Part shown: in pieces, positions 4,982 to 5,568 of the stretch
Layout of the letters: each line of letters begins with the position of its first letter
How positions within the stretch are numbered: position 1 is the first letter of the stretch
DNA from: Bacteroidales bacterium UBA3868
Lineage (GTDB): Bacteria; Bacteroidota; Bacteroidia; Bacteroidales; WCHB1-69
Reading direction: 5' to 3'
Length of the DNA: 5,568 nucleotides
Assembly: GCA_002392325.1 (NCBI GenBank)
Contig: DGGS01000218.1
Location: 1-5,568, forward strand
Position numbers and translations under genes: made by a program
Notes under the pieces: model-generated
What the model was told of the DNA's origin: nothing
Database searches by the model: none
What the model saw: only the letters and a program-made list of their open reading frames with translations

Positions 4982-5568
4982 ATGAAAAAACACATTTTCT
5001 TTACCTTATCCCTTCTATTTGTAGCATTTTCCTGCTTCGCTCAGAATGAAATCGACCCCATCACAGAGGGTATGGAGTGCACCTCCATCACCGTGGGCAA
5101 GCGCGCTTCGGCAGATGGTTCCGTTATGACCTCGCACACCGACGACAGTCACCGCTCGCGCACCAACATCCTGGTGGAACCGGCGAAGGATCACCCGGCG
5201 GGCGAGAAACAGACGCTGGTCAAACGCCAGTGGGCCAAGCAGGAACCGGGCAAGATGGCCCGCTACGAGAATGTTCCCGTGGGCGAAATTGACCAAATAG
5301 CACACACTTATCATTTTCTGAACACCGCCTACCCTTGCGTGAACGAAAAGCAACTCGCCATCGGTGAATCGACCTTCGGCGGACGGGCTGAGTTGAAGTC
5401 CGACAGCGGGCTCATCGACTGCCAATGCCTCTGTATGCTGATGATGCAGCGTTGCGCCACCGCGCGCGAGGCCATCCGCATGGCCGGCGACCTGCTGAAA
5501 CGCTACGGCTGGAACGACGCCGGCGAGTGCCTCACCATCGCCGACAAGAATGAGGTGTGGCACCTCGA
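4982..5568 (+). CDS. Secreted C69-family dipeptidase (PepD-like), 3' end outside window
   Basis: The first 195 residues of a peptidase C69 (N-terminal nucleophile) dipeptidase. Residues 1-20 form a signal peptide (MKKHIFFTLSLLFVAF, then S-C-F-A) with likely cleavage before Gln21; AFSC is a poor lipobox. A short segment (21-32) precedes Cys33 in MECTSITVGKRASADGSVM, which matches the C69 pattern where this Cys becomes the N-terminal nucleophile after self-processing. TSHTDDSH follows at 50-57. IGESTFGGR, with Glu129-Ser-Thr131, and TAREAI (160-165) are further family landmarks. The protein likely acts in the periplasm or outside the cell on dipeptides. The region before TAREAI is Cys-rich (IDCQCLC...QRC). 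There is no Shine-Dalgarno-like sequence; the start follows the repeat tract directly and is fixed by the signal peptide. The downstream half and stop are not visible. Confidence 0.9.
   Translation, partial: MKKHIFFTLSLLFVAFSCFAQNEIDPITEGMECTSITVGKRASADGSVMTSHTDDSHRSRTNILVEPAKDHPAGEKQTLVKRQWAKQEPGKMARYENVPVGEIDQIAHTYHFLNTAYPCVNEKQLAIGESTFGGRAELKSDSGLIDCQCLCMLMMQRCATAREAIRMAGDLLKRYGWNDAGECLTIADKNEVWHL

Noticed and set aside
4807..5049. 80-residue + strand ORF rich in His, Thr and Ser through the heptamer array
   Set aside because: It is a by-product of stop-free repeats, is out of frame with the dipeptidase, overlaps its signal peptide, and starts upstream of the promoter box.
5015..5563. 182-residue - strand ORF opposite the dipeptidase
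   Set aside because: The + strand frame encodes a clear signal peptide and C69 motifs; the reverse reading has no family features.

Overview
The window looks like a chromosomal segment of a Bacteroidales-type bacterium (phylum Bacteroidota). The evidence is an RnfC subunit of the ferredoxin:NAD+ oxidoreductase, a secreted metallopeptidase ending in a type IX secretion (T9SS) sorting domain, no Shine-Dalgarno-like leaders, and several promoter boxes matching the Bacteroidota -7 consensus TAnnTTTG. Genus cannot be fixed from this sequence. There is no sign of a phage, plasmid, insertion sequence or CRISPR array.

Layout: (1) 1-1068, 3' part of rnfC on +, followed by a hairpin terminator. (2) 1141-3462, a complete gene for an exported M1-family zinc aminopeptidase with a C-terminal T9SS domain. 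(3) 3510-3653, a compact tRNA-Leu(UAG) unit with its own -7 box and a strong intrinsic terminator. (4) 3731-4716 on the - strand, a probable two-gene unit: a stand-alone prolyl-tRNA editing protein (YbaK/ProX type) and, downstream, a small DUF1232-type membrane protein. (5) 4717-4981, a 265-base divergent control region. (6) 4982-5568, the 5' part of a + strand gene for an exported C69-family dipeptidase, cut by the window edge.

The most unusual part is the divergent control region. Two opposing Bacteroidota-type promoters are interleaved within about 33 bases. Each gene's leader is made almost wholly of a different short tandem repeat: a degenerate 9-mer (about 10 copies, 4721-4810) on the editing-gene side, and a 7-mer in perfect register (17 copies in blocks of 7, 3, 4 and 3, 4856-4974) on the dipeptidase side. 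Both leader RNAs would be almost free of G, so both should be nearly unstructured.

Functionally, the exported aminopeptidase, the exported dipeptidase and Rnf fit a peptide- and amino-acid-fermenting lifestyle, but this is inference from co-location. The editing protein and tRNA-Leu are translation housekeeping. The rest of the window is ordinary core-genome material.
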